DNA of 64,000 bases from Bacteroidia bacterium (GCA_025358025.1 JANYKW010000009.1:1-64000), one strand, 5' to 3'; shown: positions 17,480 through 26,423, numbered from the stretch's first letter. Program-made: numbers and translations. Notes: a model not told the origin generated them from the sequence alone.

Positions 17480-19009
17480 ATGAAGTGGATCAATGTATTC
17501 AAGCGACCAAAGTCAAAATTCCTCTTCTCCGGAGTCGGTATCTTAATCTGTGCCATCTTCTTGTTTTCTCTGAACACAGTATCGGATTACACCTCCACAG
17601 ATAAGTATTGTGTTTCCTGCCACATTCATCCGGTACAGGATCAGAACTGGAAACTATCAGAGCACTACAACAACAAATCAGGTTTTGTCACACACTGCGT
17701 TGAGTGCCACCTTCCCCCAAAGGGCCATGGCTATCTTCCGGCAAAAGCTTTTCACGGGATGAAAGATGTTTATGGCAAACTGTTTAAAGACAGTGCATCA
17801 TTCGATTGGGAAGCAAAGAAAACGCTGGAGAATGCAAAGAAATATGTATACGAACTATCCTGCATCCGTTGTCACCAGAATCTATTTCCCGTTACGTTAT
17901 CCGTCAATGGCAGCAACGCCCACCTGCAATATTTGAACGCTCCGGAAGGACAGAAACCAAATTGTATCAATTGTCACCTGAATGTAGGACATTACGATAA
18001 GAACAACATCCATGCCCACAACGCCAGTTTTGGAGTAACCGAAACCGTGGCCAAAGAGCTGTTCATGGAACCGACTCTAATTCAGAAATTTGAAAATTTC
18101 TCAGAAAAAGTGCCCGGGACCACGCTGACTTTTGAGATGGTTGCCATCCCGGAAGGAACCTTTGAGATGGGAAGTCCGGATAAGGAAGAACTTCGCAAAG
18201 CGGATGAGGGCCCTGTCAGAACAGTGAAAATCACCAGATTCTGGATGGGAAAGGCCGAAGTGAGCTGGGACGAATACCTCGAATTTTTCAAGGCGACAGC
18301 CTCGCAGGGCCGGAAAGAGGCCGTTCTCACACAACCCGTCACAGATGCCATCACTGGTCCTACTCCTCCATGGGGTGCTCCCGACCAGGGCTGGGGTAAA
18401 GGTACCCATCCGGCTATCACCATGTCATGGAAAGCAGCAAATACTTACTGCATGTGGCTTTCCAAAAAAACAGGTAAAAAATACCGCCTTCCCTCCGAGG
18501 CTGAATGGGAATATGCATGTCGCGCCGGTTCTAAAGAGCCCTACTTCTTTCCGGGAAGTCCAAAAAAATATAGTTCAGCAGGGTTTTTTAAAAAAATATT
18601 TGGTCCGGATACTACCACGATCAACTCGTATGTGATATACAAAGTTAACAGTCAGTCAAGGACCAGAGAACCCGGATCAGTAAAGGAAAATCCATTCGGA
18701 TTGAAAAATATGCTGGGAAATGTGGCTGAATTCTGCTACGATTATTACGCTCCCAACGCTTACAATACAGCCAATGCCTCGCTTACCAATCCGAGCGGAC
18801 CTGAGAGCGGGCAGGAGCATGTGATCCGTGGCGGATCCTTTAAAAGTGATGCCAAAGATGTACGGAGCGCCGCAAGGGATTTCACAAAAACCAAAGCCTG
18901 GCTGATGACAGATCCACAGATGCCGAAGAGTGTATGGTGGTATTCAGATAGTAACGATGTAGGTTTCAGAATTGTATGTGAAGCAGACTCAACAATTGTT
19001 GGTCAGTAA
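17480..19009 (+). CDS. NrfH/NapC-like tetraheme cytochrome c fused to a SUMF1/FGE-like domain
   Basis: The ORF-track start is TTG; the ATG at 17480 (MKWINVFKRP) is preferred, giving 509 aa. One membrane anchor (about residues 14-34) is followed by four CxxCH haem sites: CVSCH 44-48, CVECH 73-77, CIRCH 128-132 and CINCH 162-166. Spacing and size resemble NrfH/NapC quinol dehydrogenases. From about residue 215 to the end is a SUMF1/EgtB/PvdO domain (FEMVAIPEGTFEMGS, YRLPSEAEWEYACRAG, NPFGLKNMLGNVAEF, RGGSF, VGFRIV). The two cysteines that make formylglycine-generating enzymes active are absent: the segment after RGGSF is KSDAKDVRSAARD. It therefore probably does not mature sulfatases. Eleven bp separate it from a Tat-exported oxidoreductase, suggesting an electron-transfer partnership. 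Confidence 0.88.
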   Translation: MKWINVFKRPKSKFLFSGVGILICAIFLFSLNTVSDYTSTDKYCVSCHIHPVQDQNWKLSEHYNNKSGFVTHCVECHLPPKGHGYLPAKAFHGMKDVYGKLFKDSASFDWEAKKTLENAKKYVYELSCIRCHQNLFPVTLSVNGSNAHLQYLNAPEGQKPNCINCHLNVGHYDKNNIHAHNASFGVTETVAKELFMEPTLIQKFENFSEKVPGTTLTFEMVAIPEGTFEMGSPDKEELRKADEGPVRTVKITRFWMGKAEVSWDEYLEFFKATASQGRKEAVLTQPVTDAITGPTPPWGAPDQGWGKGTHPAITMSWKAANTYCMWLSKKTGKKYRLPSEAEWEYACRAGSKEPYFFPGSPKKYSSAGFFKKIFGPDTTTINSYVIYKVNSQSRTREPGSVKENPFGLKNMLGNVAEFCYDYYAPNAYNTANASLTNPSGPESGQEHVIRGGSFKSDAKDVRSAARDFTKTKAWLMTDPQMPKSVWWYSDSNDVGFRIVCEADSTIVGQ

Positions 19010-19020
19010 AGCTATTTATC

Positions 19021-20367
19021 ATGGAAAACAAGAAAAATATTGACAGAAGAAAATTTTTAGGGGCAGGTGTCCTCGCCGGAATAACCGTTGTTGGTGCCAA
19101 TGCGTTGCTCTCCTCCTGCAGAAAAGAGGTATCCAATGTCTCCCTCGGACTGCCACCCATTTTAAAAGGTGCTCCTAAAGGCAGGAAACTACGTGCCGGG
19201 CTGGTGGGAGCTGGAAACCGCGGAACTGGAGCAGCCATTAACTTCATAAGCGCTGGTCCCGACTTGGAAATTATTGCGGTATGCGATGTTTTTCAGGACA
19301 AGATCGATGCTTTCCGCGAACGGTTCAAATCTTTCAACCTTGAGATTCCTGAAAAAAATTGCTTTACCGGCTTCGACGGTTATAAAAAAATGATGGCCAT
19401 TGAAGATCTTGACGTAGTCCTGCTGGCTACCCCTCCCCGGTTCAGGCCCGATCATTTTCTGGAAGCCATCCAAAATAAGAAGCATGTCTTCATGGAAAAA
19501 CCGGTTGCTGTCGACCCTGTCGGAATTCGCTCCCTCATCGCTACCGGGAAGAAGGCAGAAGCACTGGGTCTCTGCGTCGTCACAGGTACCCAGCGCCGCC
19601 ACCAGGAAGATTACATCGAAACATACAAGCGAGTCCAGGCAGGCGCCATCGGAAGGCTCACTTCCGCCAAGGCATTCTGGAACCAGGACCATGTCTGGTT
19701 CAGGACCCGCGAAGCAGATTGGGATGACATGACCTATATGGTACGAAACTGGAACAATTTCTGCTGGCTATGCGGAGATCACATTCTCGACACGCACATC
19801 CACAACATCGATGTCATCAACTGGTTCATGGGTAAAACACCCATCAGTGCCATTGGGAACGGAGGCCGCCACCGTCGCGTCACAGGCGACCAATACGACT
19901 TCTTCAACATCGATTTTGATTATGGTAATGGAGTCAGTTCTCACAGCTACTGCCGTGAGATCGACAGCTGCAACAACAGAACAGGCGAGATGGTGATGGG
20001 TACCGAAGGATACACCAACTGTGTCAACACCATATGGGACCTCAACGGGAAGGTGAAATGGCAATTCGAATACGAGAAAGACGCGAACGGCAACGCGATG
20101 AACCAGCTCAAGATTCCCGCTTACGTTCAGGAACATATGCACCTCGTTCATGCTATCCGTAAAGGGGAATATGTGAACCAGGCCGAGCAGACTGCCCTTT
20201 CGACCCTCACCGCCATCATGGGCCGGACAGCTGCCTATACCGGACAGCTGGTCACCTGGGAAGAGATCATGAAATCTGACATGCAGCTGGGACCTAAAGA
20301 ATTGAAGTTTGGCTCTGTCGACATGAAATTTGATATCCCGGTACCCGGAACACCACCCAATATTTAA
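19021..20367 (+). CDS. Tat-exported Gfo/Idh/MocA oxidoreductase, probable lipoprotein
   Basis: 448 aa. The N-terminus has a twin-arginine signal (DRRKFLGAG) with a lipobox-like LLSSC, so it may be exported folded with bound NAD(P) and then lipidated. The Rossmann start GLVGAGNRG lies near residue 60, and the family EKP motif is in MEKPVAVDP. The C-terminal half has the alpha/beta fold with HxxD-type residues (LDTHIHNIDVINWF). Such proteins oxidise sugar or cyclitol hydroxyls, often at C3 of glycosides. It is 11 bp behind the cytochrome fusion gene and 61 bp before a second family member. Substrate unknown. Confidence 0.88.
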   Translation: MENKKNIDRRKFLGAGVLAGITVVGANALLSSCRKEVSNVSLGLPPILKGAPKGRKLRAGLVGAGNRGTGAAINFISAGPDLEIIAVCDVFQDKIDAFRERFKSFNLEIPEKNCFTGFDGYKKMMAIEDLDVVLLATPPRFRPDHFLEAIQNKKHVFMEKPVAVDPVGIRSLIATGKKAEALGLCVVTGTQRRHQEDYIETYKRVQAGAIGRLTSAKAFWNQDHVWFRTREADWDDMTYMVRNWNNFCWLCGDHILDTHIHNIDVINWFMGKTPISAIGNGGRHRRVTGDQYDFFNIDFDYGNGVSSHSYCREIDSCNNRTGEMVMGTEGYTNCVNTIWDLNGKVKWQFEYEKDANGNAMNQLKIPAYVQEHMHLVHAIRKGEYVNQAEQTALSTLTAIMGRTAAYTGQLVTWEEIMKSDMQLGPKELKFGSVDMKFDIPVPGTPPNI

Positions 20368-20428
20368 ATTCCAATCATTATAAACAATCCGAACATTATA
20401 AACAATTCAAACCCTTCAAACTAATATT
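20368..20428. repeat. AT-rich TTCAAAC/ATTATAAAC short repeats
   Basis: The gap contains CATTATAAACAAT-type units and ATTCAAACCCTTCAAAC. Closely related words occur in both orientations at 43081-43195. This looks like a dispersed low-complexity repeat family rather than a regulatory site. Confidence 0.5.
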
Positions 20429-21742
20429 ATGACTGGTAATTCAAACAGAAGAACTTTTTTGAAAAATTCGGCTGTTGCATCTGCGGGAACGCTGATTCTT
20501 CCCCAGATCATCCCTTCAACAGCTTTGGGAATGGGTGGCCGTCTGGCTCCAAGCAACCGTATCGTCATGGGAGCCATTGGCACAGGCTCTCAAGGCAAAA
20601 GTAATATGCGCGATTTTCTGGAACTCAACAAAGAGGTCCAATTTGTTGCAGCGTGTGACGTCGATGCCAACAACCTTCAAAAAGCAAAAGCACTCGCGGA
20701 TGCGGCTTATGCAAAGAGCGATTGCCGTGGTTACAGTGACTATCGCGAGTTCCTGGAGAAAGAAAAACTTGATGCAGTCGCCATCGCACTTCCGGATCAC
20801 TGGCACGGAATCATCTACACTGCTGCTGTCGAGAAAAAGCTGCATGTATATGGTGAGAAACCGATCTGCCGTACCATCCGCGATGGTCAAACTATCGTGA
20901 AAGCAGTTCAAAAAAATAATATCACCTGGCAAACAGGCAGCTGGCAAAGATCAAGACCTAATTTTCACCGAGGTGCAGAACTGGTCATCAACGGCAGGAT
21001 TGGAAAAATCAGTACCATTGAAGTCGGTCTTCCTAACGGAAACAGGGGTATCGGTACTCCTCCCGTCCAGGAGGTCCCTCCTGAACTGAACTGGGACATG
21101 TGGCTCGGGCCGGCACCCAAAGTTGCCTACCGTGGTGTCAGCCACTGGAACTGGCGCTGGATCCTCGAATATTCCGGTGGTCAACTCACCGACTGGGCAG
21201 GCCACCACATCGACATAGCAAACTGGGGGGCCGGACTGGAACATACAGGACCTGTCGAAATTTTCGGTGAAGGCGTCTATCCAAGAGAAGGGATCTACAA
21301 TGTTCCGGTCGAATACGACTTTCTATGTAAGTATGTCAACGGGATTGATATGAGGGTATGCAATGAAGCACGTCTCGAAAAAGGTTCAGGCACAACCTGG
21401 TACGGCGACAAAGGCTGGATACACGTCAACCGTGGCGACACCCTCATGGCTTCTGATCCAAAAATTCTGCAGGAGGTGATTGGAGAAAACGAGATTCACC
21501 TGATCAAAAGCGAAAATCACTGGCAAAATTTTATCGACTGTATTCGCTCAGGACAAAAAACCATCGCTCCGATTGAAGTCGCTTACAGGGCTATCTCAGT
21601 CGCACTTTTGGGAGAGATTGCTATGCAGACCGGACAGCGGATTAAATGGGATCCGGAGAAGGAAGAGATCGTTAATAATTCCATGGCCTCACGCCTGCTC
21701 GACCGCCCCTACCGTAAACCCTGGGAGTTACCAACAATTTAA
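20429..21742 (+). CDS. Tat-exported Gfo/Idh/MocA oxidoreductase
   Basis: 437 aa with twin-arginine signal NRRTFLKNSAVASAGTLILPQ. The Rossmann segment (MGAIGTGSQGKSN) is followed by the EKP motif (YGEKPICRTI) near residue 145 and a C-terminal domain with WRWILEYSGGQLTDWAGHHIDI, typical of the large secreted Bacteroidota/Verrucomicrobia branch. It likely oxidises or reduces a sugar or glycoside in the periplasm with a tightly bound nicotinamide cofactor. Its TAA is immediately followed by the ATG of the ThuA gene, so they are co-translated. Substrate unknown. Confidence 0.9.
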   Translation: MTGNSNRRTFLKNSAVASAGTLILPQIIPSTALGMGGRLAPSNRIVMGAIGTGSQGKSNMRDFLELNKEVQFVAACDVDANNLQKAKALADAAYAKSDCRGYSDYREFLEKEKLDAVAIALPDHWHGIIYTAAVEKKLHVYGEKPICRTIRDGQTIVKAVQKNNITWQTGSWQRSRPNFHRGAELVINGRIGKISTIEVGLPNGNRGIGTPPVQEVPPELNWDMWLGPAPKVAYRGVSHWNWRWILEYSGGQLTDWAGHHIDIANWGAGLEHTGPVEIFGEGVYPREGIYNVPVEYDFLCKYVNGIDMRVCNEARLEKGSGTTWYGDKGWIHVNRGDTLMASDPKILQEVIGENEIHLIKSENHWQNFIDCIRSGQKTIAPIEVAYRAISVALLGEIAMQTGQRIKWDPEKEEIVNNSMASRLLDRPYRKPWELPTI

Positions 21743-22972
21743 ATGAAAAATAAAATGAAAAAAAGATATTCACTTCTCCTGCTGTTGGCAGGGTTTTTCG
21801 TCTTCCAGTCCTGTCAGGAAAAAACAGCATATAAAGCACTGATAGTTACCGGACAAAGCAATCACAACTGGTCAGCATCCGCACCTATCCTGAAAACAAT
21901 ACTCGACCAGACAGAATTGTTTACCACAGACATCGCGCAAACTCCTCCGGAAAATGGCGACATGAAAAATTTTCGGCCAAAGTTCAAAAATTACAATGTG
22001 GTTGTAATCGATTACAACGGTGTCTCCTGGTCGGAAGAAACCAAAGCAGCTTTTCTCGGGTACGTTAATAATGGCGGAGGAGTCGTCATCTATCATGAAG
22101 CAGACAACTCATTCGCTGATTGGAAAGAGTACAACGAGATTATCGGTTTGGGAGGCTGGAACAAACGTTCTGAAAAAGATGGACCCTATGTCTATTACAA
22201 AAAGGACCAACTTGTTGTAGATACAGCCGCCGGATCAGCCGGATCACACGGTCCCCAGCACGAATACCTGGTGAAAGCCAGAAAGGCTGATCATCCAATC
22301 CTGAGCGGTCTTCCTGTTGCATGGATGCATGGCAAAGATGAACTTTACAGCACCCTGCGCGGACCTGCCAAAAACATGGAGATTCTGGCAACAGCCTACG
22401 CCGATACTGCAAAAAGAGGTACAGGCAGGGATGAACCGATGCTCATGACCATCACTTACGGAAAGGGAAGAATCTTTCACACTGCCATGGGTCACGTTGG
22501 GAAAGATGAAACCCATCCGGCAACTGAATGTGTTGGATTTATCGTTACTTTCCAGCGCGGCGCCGAATGGGCTGCCTGCGGAAAAGTAACTCAGCCAATC
22601 CCACTGGATTTTCCAAACGTGGCCGGCTCCGTCTTAAGGCCTGATTATAAAATAGTTACACTTGACGAGGATTTAGAAAAAATTTCAAATTATACCATTG
22701 ACAAAAGTACCCGCTACCTGACTGACCTTCAAGGAAGAATCCGAAAAGTCAGTGGCGATCCGGTAGCTATGCTTGAGCTTGAAAAAAAGTTGGTGGCTAT
22801 TTTACAAAACCCTTCCGCAACACCGGATGGTAAAAGACTCATTCTGAGAGAACTCGCATGGATGGGTTCTGATTATTGCCTTCCTACTGTTCGGGATCTG
22901 CTGAATGATATGAATCTGCAGGATGCGGCAGCATTTACACTGGAAAGAATGAAGGGTCCAAGAAAAATCTAG
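21743..22972 (+). CDS. ThuA-domain lipoprotein
   Basis: 409 aa; the lipobox FVFQSC marks it as a lipoprotein. The ThuA domain (glutamine-amidotransferase-like fold) runs from about residue 30 to 275: KALIVTGQSNHNW, VVIDYNGVSW, GGVVIYHEADNSF and a late GRIFHTAMGHVGKDE. ThuA in rhizobia works with ThuB in 3-keto-trehalose metabolism; the enzymatic step of periplasmic homologues is not established. The last ~110 residues are helical, with HEAT-like character (LILRELAWMGSDYCLPTVRDLL). Start is directly after the stop of the oxidoreductase gene; an alternative ATG four codons in is possible. Confidence 0.88.
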   Translation: MKNKMKKRYSLLLLLAGFFVFQSCQEKTAYKALIVTGQSNHNWSASAPILKTILDQTELFTTDIAQTPPENGDMKNFRPKFKNYNVVVIDYNGVSWSEETKAAFLGYVNNGGGVVIYHEADNSFADWKEYNEIIGLGGWNKRSEKDGPYVYYKKDQLVVDTAAGSAGSHGPQHEYLVKARKADHPILSGLPVAWMHGKDELYSTLRGPAKNMEILATAYADTAKRGTGRDEPMLMTITYGKGRIFHTAMGHVGKDETHPATECVGFIVTFQRGAEWAACGKVTQPIPLDFPNVAGSVLRPDYKIVTLDEDLEKISNYTIDKSTRYLTDLQGRIRKVSGDPVAMLELEKKLVAILQNPSATPDGKRLILRELAWMGSDYCLPTVRDLLNDMNLQDAAAFTLERMKGPRKI

Positions 22973-23025
22973 CTATCGCACCATACTTCCTATTTCCAGT
23001 GAACAAATATTAATCTTGTCTTACC

Positions 23026-23955
23026 ATGTTCTCTCTGGTAATTCCCGTCTTCAACGAAGAGCAGCTAATCAAAGAATTGGTTGCCAGAACAGTATGTGCT
23101 GTCGAATCTTTTGTCGACGATTATGAACTGCTCTTTGTTGATGATGGGAGTACCGATGGAACTGTTGAGAAACTTCTGGAGCTCAGGCTTTTGAATAAAA
23201 ATATTAAAATCATCTCCCTCTCTAAAAATTTTGGTCACCAGGCCGCCTATACTGCAGGACTTGAATTTTCAACAGGAGATTTAGTCGCTATGATGGATGG
23301 TGATCTCCAGGATCCTCCGGAACTTCTGGCTGCTATGTTTCAGAAAATTAAGAAAGAGGGTTATGACATCATCAGCGGCAAACGGACAGGAAGTAAGGGA
23401 TTCACGAACCGTACCCTCTTAACCTGGATATTTCACCTTCTTTTCAAAAATATTGCCGGACTCGAGAACATCGAAAATACCGGTAACTTTTCTATGATGA
23501 CGCGCGAGGCACTGATGGCACTCCTCTCTTTAAAGGAAAAAGTCAGATACATGCCCGGTCTGCGCTCTTTCATCGGATTCAAACAGGGCACCGTCGATTT
23601 TATCAGGGAAGACCGGTTTCACGGAGAGCCAAAAATGAGCCTTTCCAAACTTTTTTCCCTGGCAAACGACGCAATCTTCTCCTTTTCCAGACTACCCATC
23701 CGGTTGTGCCTCTATATGGGAACCATTGGAACAATCATCTTTATGCTTGCTGGAATTTACGTACTCATTGAAAAAATTCTTGGCCTTGCAGTGCTGGGCT
23801 GGTCATCTACACTGTTGAGCCTATATTTTCTGGGTTCCATACAGTTGATTTTCCTGGGAATCGTTGGAGAATATGTTTTCAGAATTTATAAGGAATCGCA
23901 AAACCGTCCGATCTATTTTATCAAAAAAATCCATGAAGATCCTTCAGCCTCTTGA
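23026..23955 (+). CDS. Polyprenyl-phosphate glycosyltransferase, GT2 (DPM1/GtrB/ArnC-like)
   Basis: 309 aa. It transfers a sugar from a nucleotide donor to a polyprenyl phosphate at the cytoplasmic face of the inner membrane. The GT2 domain has VIPVFNEE, the FVDDGSTDGT stretch and MMDGDLQDPPE (DxD-like). Two C-terminal transmembrane segments (about 232-252 and 265-290) are as in GtrB/ArnC. It overlaps the next gene by 23 bp, which is translated in another frame from 23933. The pair probably makes and uses a lipid-linked sugar. Confidence 0.92.
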   Translation: MFSLVIPVFNEEQLIKELVARTVCAVESFVDDYELLFVDDGSTDGTVEKLLELRLLNKNIKIISLSKNFGHQAAYTAGLEFSTGDLVAMMDGDLQDPPELLAAMFQKIKKEGYDIISGKRTGSKGFTNRTLLTWIFHLLFKNIAGLENIENTGNFSMMTREALMALLSLKEKVRYMPGLRSFIGFKQGTVDFIREDRFHGEPKMSLSKLFSLANDAIFSFSRLPIRLCLYMGTIGTIIFMLAGIYVLIEKILGLAVLGWSSTLLSLYFLGSIQLIFLGIVGEYVFRIYKESQNRPIYFIKKIHEDPSAS

Positions 23956-26011
23956 GGGAAAAAGTGCGAAACCGATTTTTGCGATAGGATCGGCTATTCT
24001 ACTGCTCTTCCTGATCCTGAGCAGCAAGGAGGCCGGCATTTCCGGCGACGAAGATCTTCACTACCAGCAATCAATCGCCGTTTACAACTATTTTGCCTCT
24101 GGTGGCACCGATCAAAGTGCACTCAATACCCCTGCTACCCACCTGAAATACTATGGACAATCATTTGATAATCTGGCAACTATACTAATTAATTGGTTTA
24201 ACATCGACGACATATATTTCTTTCGCCATGTGATGAACGCATTGGCCGCCTGGATATGCATCCTGCTGGCTGCTATGCTCTCCATATGGCTTTCCGGGTA
24301 CGGTGCCGGAATGCTGACCCTGGTACTCTTTGCCCTCTCCCCTACTTTCCTGGGTCATGCACAGAATAACCTGAAGGATATTCCCTTTGCACTTGCCTAC
24401 CTCGCCGGTAGTCTTTTTATGCTGAAATGGCTGTTTGCCGAACGCATAACCTGGAGGAATACCTTGCTGCTGATACTCTCTATCGCCTTTTGCATCAGCA
24501 TACGTCCGGGCGGAGTCCTGCTTATCTGCTACCTGCTGCTCTTCACCCTGATCGTGGAGATTAAAACCTACCGGGAAACAAAAAAACTAAATTTTAGCAT
24601 CCTGAAAATTAAATTTTTATACCTTTTTTTGATTATATTCCTCTCCTATCTGCTCGGAATACTGCTCTGGCCCTATGCACTGCAGAATCCTGTTACAGGT
24701 TTTTGGGAATCTTTCAAAGTGATGACCCAATTCCCTTCCACCATCCGGCAAATATTCGAAGGAAAAATGGAGTGGTCAGATTGGATGCCCTGGTACTATC
24801 TGCCTAAACTCATGCTTCTCACCATTCCGCTACTGGTTTGGCTAGGTTTGTTTGGTTTCATGACCCTGGCCGGGAAAGCAGTAAAGAAAGATCCGTTGAA
24901 ATATTGGTTTCTAATCTTCACCGTGATCTTCCCGGTGGCATTTGTGATCTATGAAAAATCCAACCTCTATGGTTCGTGGCGACATTTCCTCTTTATATAT
25001 CCCGCAATGGTGGTGCTTGCTTCCATTGGATTGAAGAACATGCTCTTCTACTATAATAACCGCCTCTCTCAAGCATTGGTTGCTGGCACAATTTTACTGC
25101 TGGCGATTCATCCATTCAAGTTCATGACCAAAAATCATCCATACTATTACCTCTATTACAATGAGTTGACAGGTGGATTGAAGGGAGCATACGGTAATTA
25201 TGAAACAGATTATTACTACCATTCCATTCGCGAAGGCTCAGAATGGCTCATAGAATATTTGAAAAAGAACCATCCTGGCGACAGTCTGAAAGTGGGCACC
25301 AACTTCCCGGCCGACTGGTTCTTCAGAGAGGAAAAACAGCTTTCTGTCAAATATTTTCCCTACAATGAAAGAAGTCAGCGCGACTGGGATTACTACATAG
25401 TTACCAACAGCTACATCTCACCGACGCTCCTGAGAAGCAAAATCTGGCCTCCAAAAAATAGCATAAAGATTATTGAAGCCGACGGAATCCCGATTTGTGC
25501 GGTTGTCAAAAGAGAAAATAAATTTGATTTTCAGGGATACATTGCCTTCAAACAGCACCTTCTGGAAGAATCAGTCAAATATTTTGAAGAGCAGCTAAAA
25601 AAAGATTGTCAGGATGAAATAATCTTTTTTAATTTTGCCTCGGCTTGTTACTCCATGGGCAACAAGGAGAAAGCGATGTTGATCCTGCAAAAAGGATTGG
25701 AAATCAACCCGGATTGCGAACAAATCCTGATGTTTCAGGCCAATATTTACGCAGAGTACGGGGATACCGTCAAAGCTGAAAAATTATACCTGCGTCTCAT
25801 CAGTGTCAATAGGAAATATTTTGACGCATATCCGGTTCTGGCAAAAATCCTGATCGCGCAAAAGGAACTGATTAAAGCCCGGAAACTGTTGAAAAGCTGC
25901 CTGATGATGCAACCAGGATATAAACCAGCCATTGTTGGACTGGCCGACAGTTACAGAACATCCGACCCGGAGGTGGCAAAGAAATACGATGAGCTGGCGA
26001 GGGAAAAGTGA
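23933..26011 (+). CDS. GT39/ArnT-like membrane glycosyltransferase with C-terminal TPRs
   Basis: I start at the ATG at 23933 (MKILQPLEGKSAKP); the track ORF begins at a non-preferred codon inside the upstream gene. The 692-aa protein has about ten transmembrane helices and the early acidic loop (SGDEDLHYQQ) expected of lipid-phosphate-dependent glycosyltransferases of the PMT/ArnT fold. The periplasmic C-terminal ~150 residues form TPR repeats (FASACYSMGNKEKAMLILQKG and following). It likely moves the sugar made by the GT2 partner onto an envelope acceptor. The acceptor cannot be inferred; the TPR fusion may recruit a protein partner. Confidence 0.82.
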   Translation: MKILQPLEGKSAKPIFAIGSAILLLFLILSSKEAGISGDEDLHYQQSIAVYNYFASGGTDQSALNTPATHLKYYGQSFDNLATILINWFNIDDIYFFRHVMNALAAWICILLAAMLSIWLSGYGAGMLTLVLFALSPTFLGHAQNNLKDIPFALAYLAGSLFMLKWLFAERITWRNTLLLILSIAFCISIRPGGVLLICYLLLFTLIVEIKTYRETKKLNFSILKIKFLYLFLIIFLSYLLGILLWPYALQNPVTGFWESFKVMTQFPSTIRQIFEGKMEWSDWMPWYYLPKLMLLTIPLLVWLGLFGFMTLAGKAVKKDPLKYWFLIFTVIFPVAFVIYEKSNLYGSWRHFLFIYPAMVVLASIGLKNMLFYYNNRLSQALVAGTILLLAIHPFKFMTKNHPYYYLYYNELTGGLKGAYGNYETDYYYHSIREGSEWLIEYLKKNHPGDSLKVGTNFPADWFFREEKQLSVKYFPYNERSQRDWDYYIVTNSYISPTLLRSKIWPPKNSIKIIEADGIPICAVVKRENKFDFQGYIAFKQHLLEESVKYFEEQLKKDCQDEIIFFNFASACYSMGNKEKAMLILQKGLEINPDCEQILMFQANIYAEYGDTVKAEKLYLRLISVNRKYFDAYPVLAKILIAQKELIKARKLLKSCLMMQPGYKPAIVGLADSYRTSDPEVAKKYDELAREK

Positions 26012-26116
26012 ATAGTGAACAGCGAATAATGAATAGCAGGGGCGGCTTGTTTCTGCCCATTAACGCTACCGGTAATATATGATGATTATTTAGTAACAAA
26101 TATAAAAACAGACAAG
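26012..26116. repeat. GTGAATAGTGAA-type low-complexity repeat
   Basis: Just after the glycosyltransferase stop is a run of GTGAATAGTGAACAGCGAAT, a degenerate heptamer-like repeat common in Bacteroidota gaps. The rest precedes the small membrane protein and shows no clear promoter. Confidence 0.4.
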
Positions 26117-26365
26117 ATGAAGAAAACCATGATTCGTTTGGCACTGGCAATCGTCCTGATGCTGAATATCGCAGCCATCACGATGGCCCAGCAACCGGTA
26201 GCAACCAAGGATACTATCAATGCCGACAAGGCTGCAAAGCCTGTTTTCTATCAGGCTACTGAAGAGGAAGATTCCAAAGGCGGAGTCAGTTCAACTGTCT
26301 ATATCATCGTCGGCTTGGTGGTAGTAGCCGGAGCCATCTTCCTGCTGCGTAAAAAGAAAAAATAA
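26117..26365 (+). CDS. Small signal-peptide protein with C-terminal membrane anchor
   Basis: 82 aa. An N-terminal signal peptide (cleavage after MAQ) is followed by a ~30-residue polar, acidic stretch (ATEEEDSKGG), then one hydrophobic helix (STVYIIVGLVVVAGAIFLL) and a basic RKKKK tail. The GG-helix-basic tail layout recalls C-terminal sorting signals such as GlyGly-CTERM, but no known processing enzyme gene is nearby. I do not recognise a family. Being followed by a strong terminator, it is likely a real, independently expressed gene. Confidence 0.65.
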   Translation: MKKTMIRLALAIVLMLNIAAITMAQQPVATKDTINADKAAKPVFYQATEEEDSKGGVSSTVYIIVGLVVVAGAIFLLRKKKK

Positions 26366-26374
26366 GCAGATCCG

Positions 26375-26423
26375 ATTAGTAGAAAATGAGCAAGCCTCAT
26401 CGGCTTGCTCATTTTCTACTAAT
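26375..26423. terminator. Perfect 22-bp hairpin, bidirectional terminator
   Basis: A perfect 22-bp inverted repeat (26375-26396 and 26402-26423) with a 5-nt loop TCATC lies between the small membrane protein and convergent selD. Its right arm includes the selD stop codon. The core is AGCAAGCC/GGCTTGCT. Confidence 0.85.

Noticed and set aside
17480-19009. Sulfatase-maturing enzyme or nitrite-reductase partner
   Set aside because: FGE cysteines are absent, no sulfatase is nearby and no NrfA gene follows.
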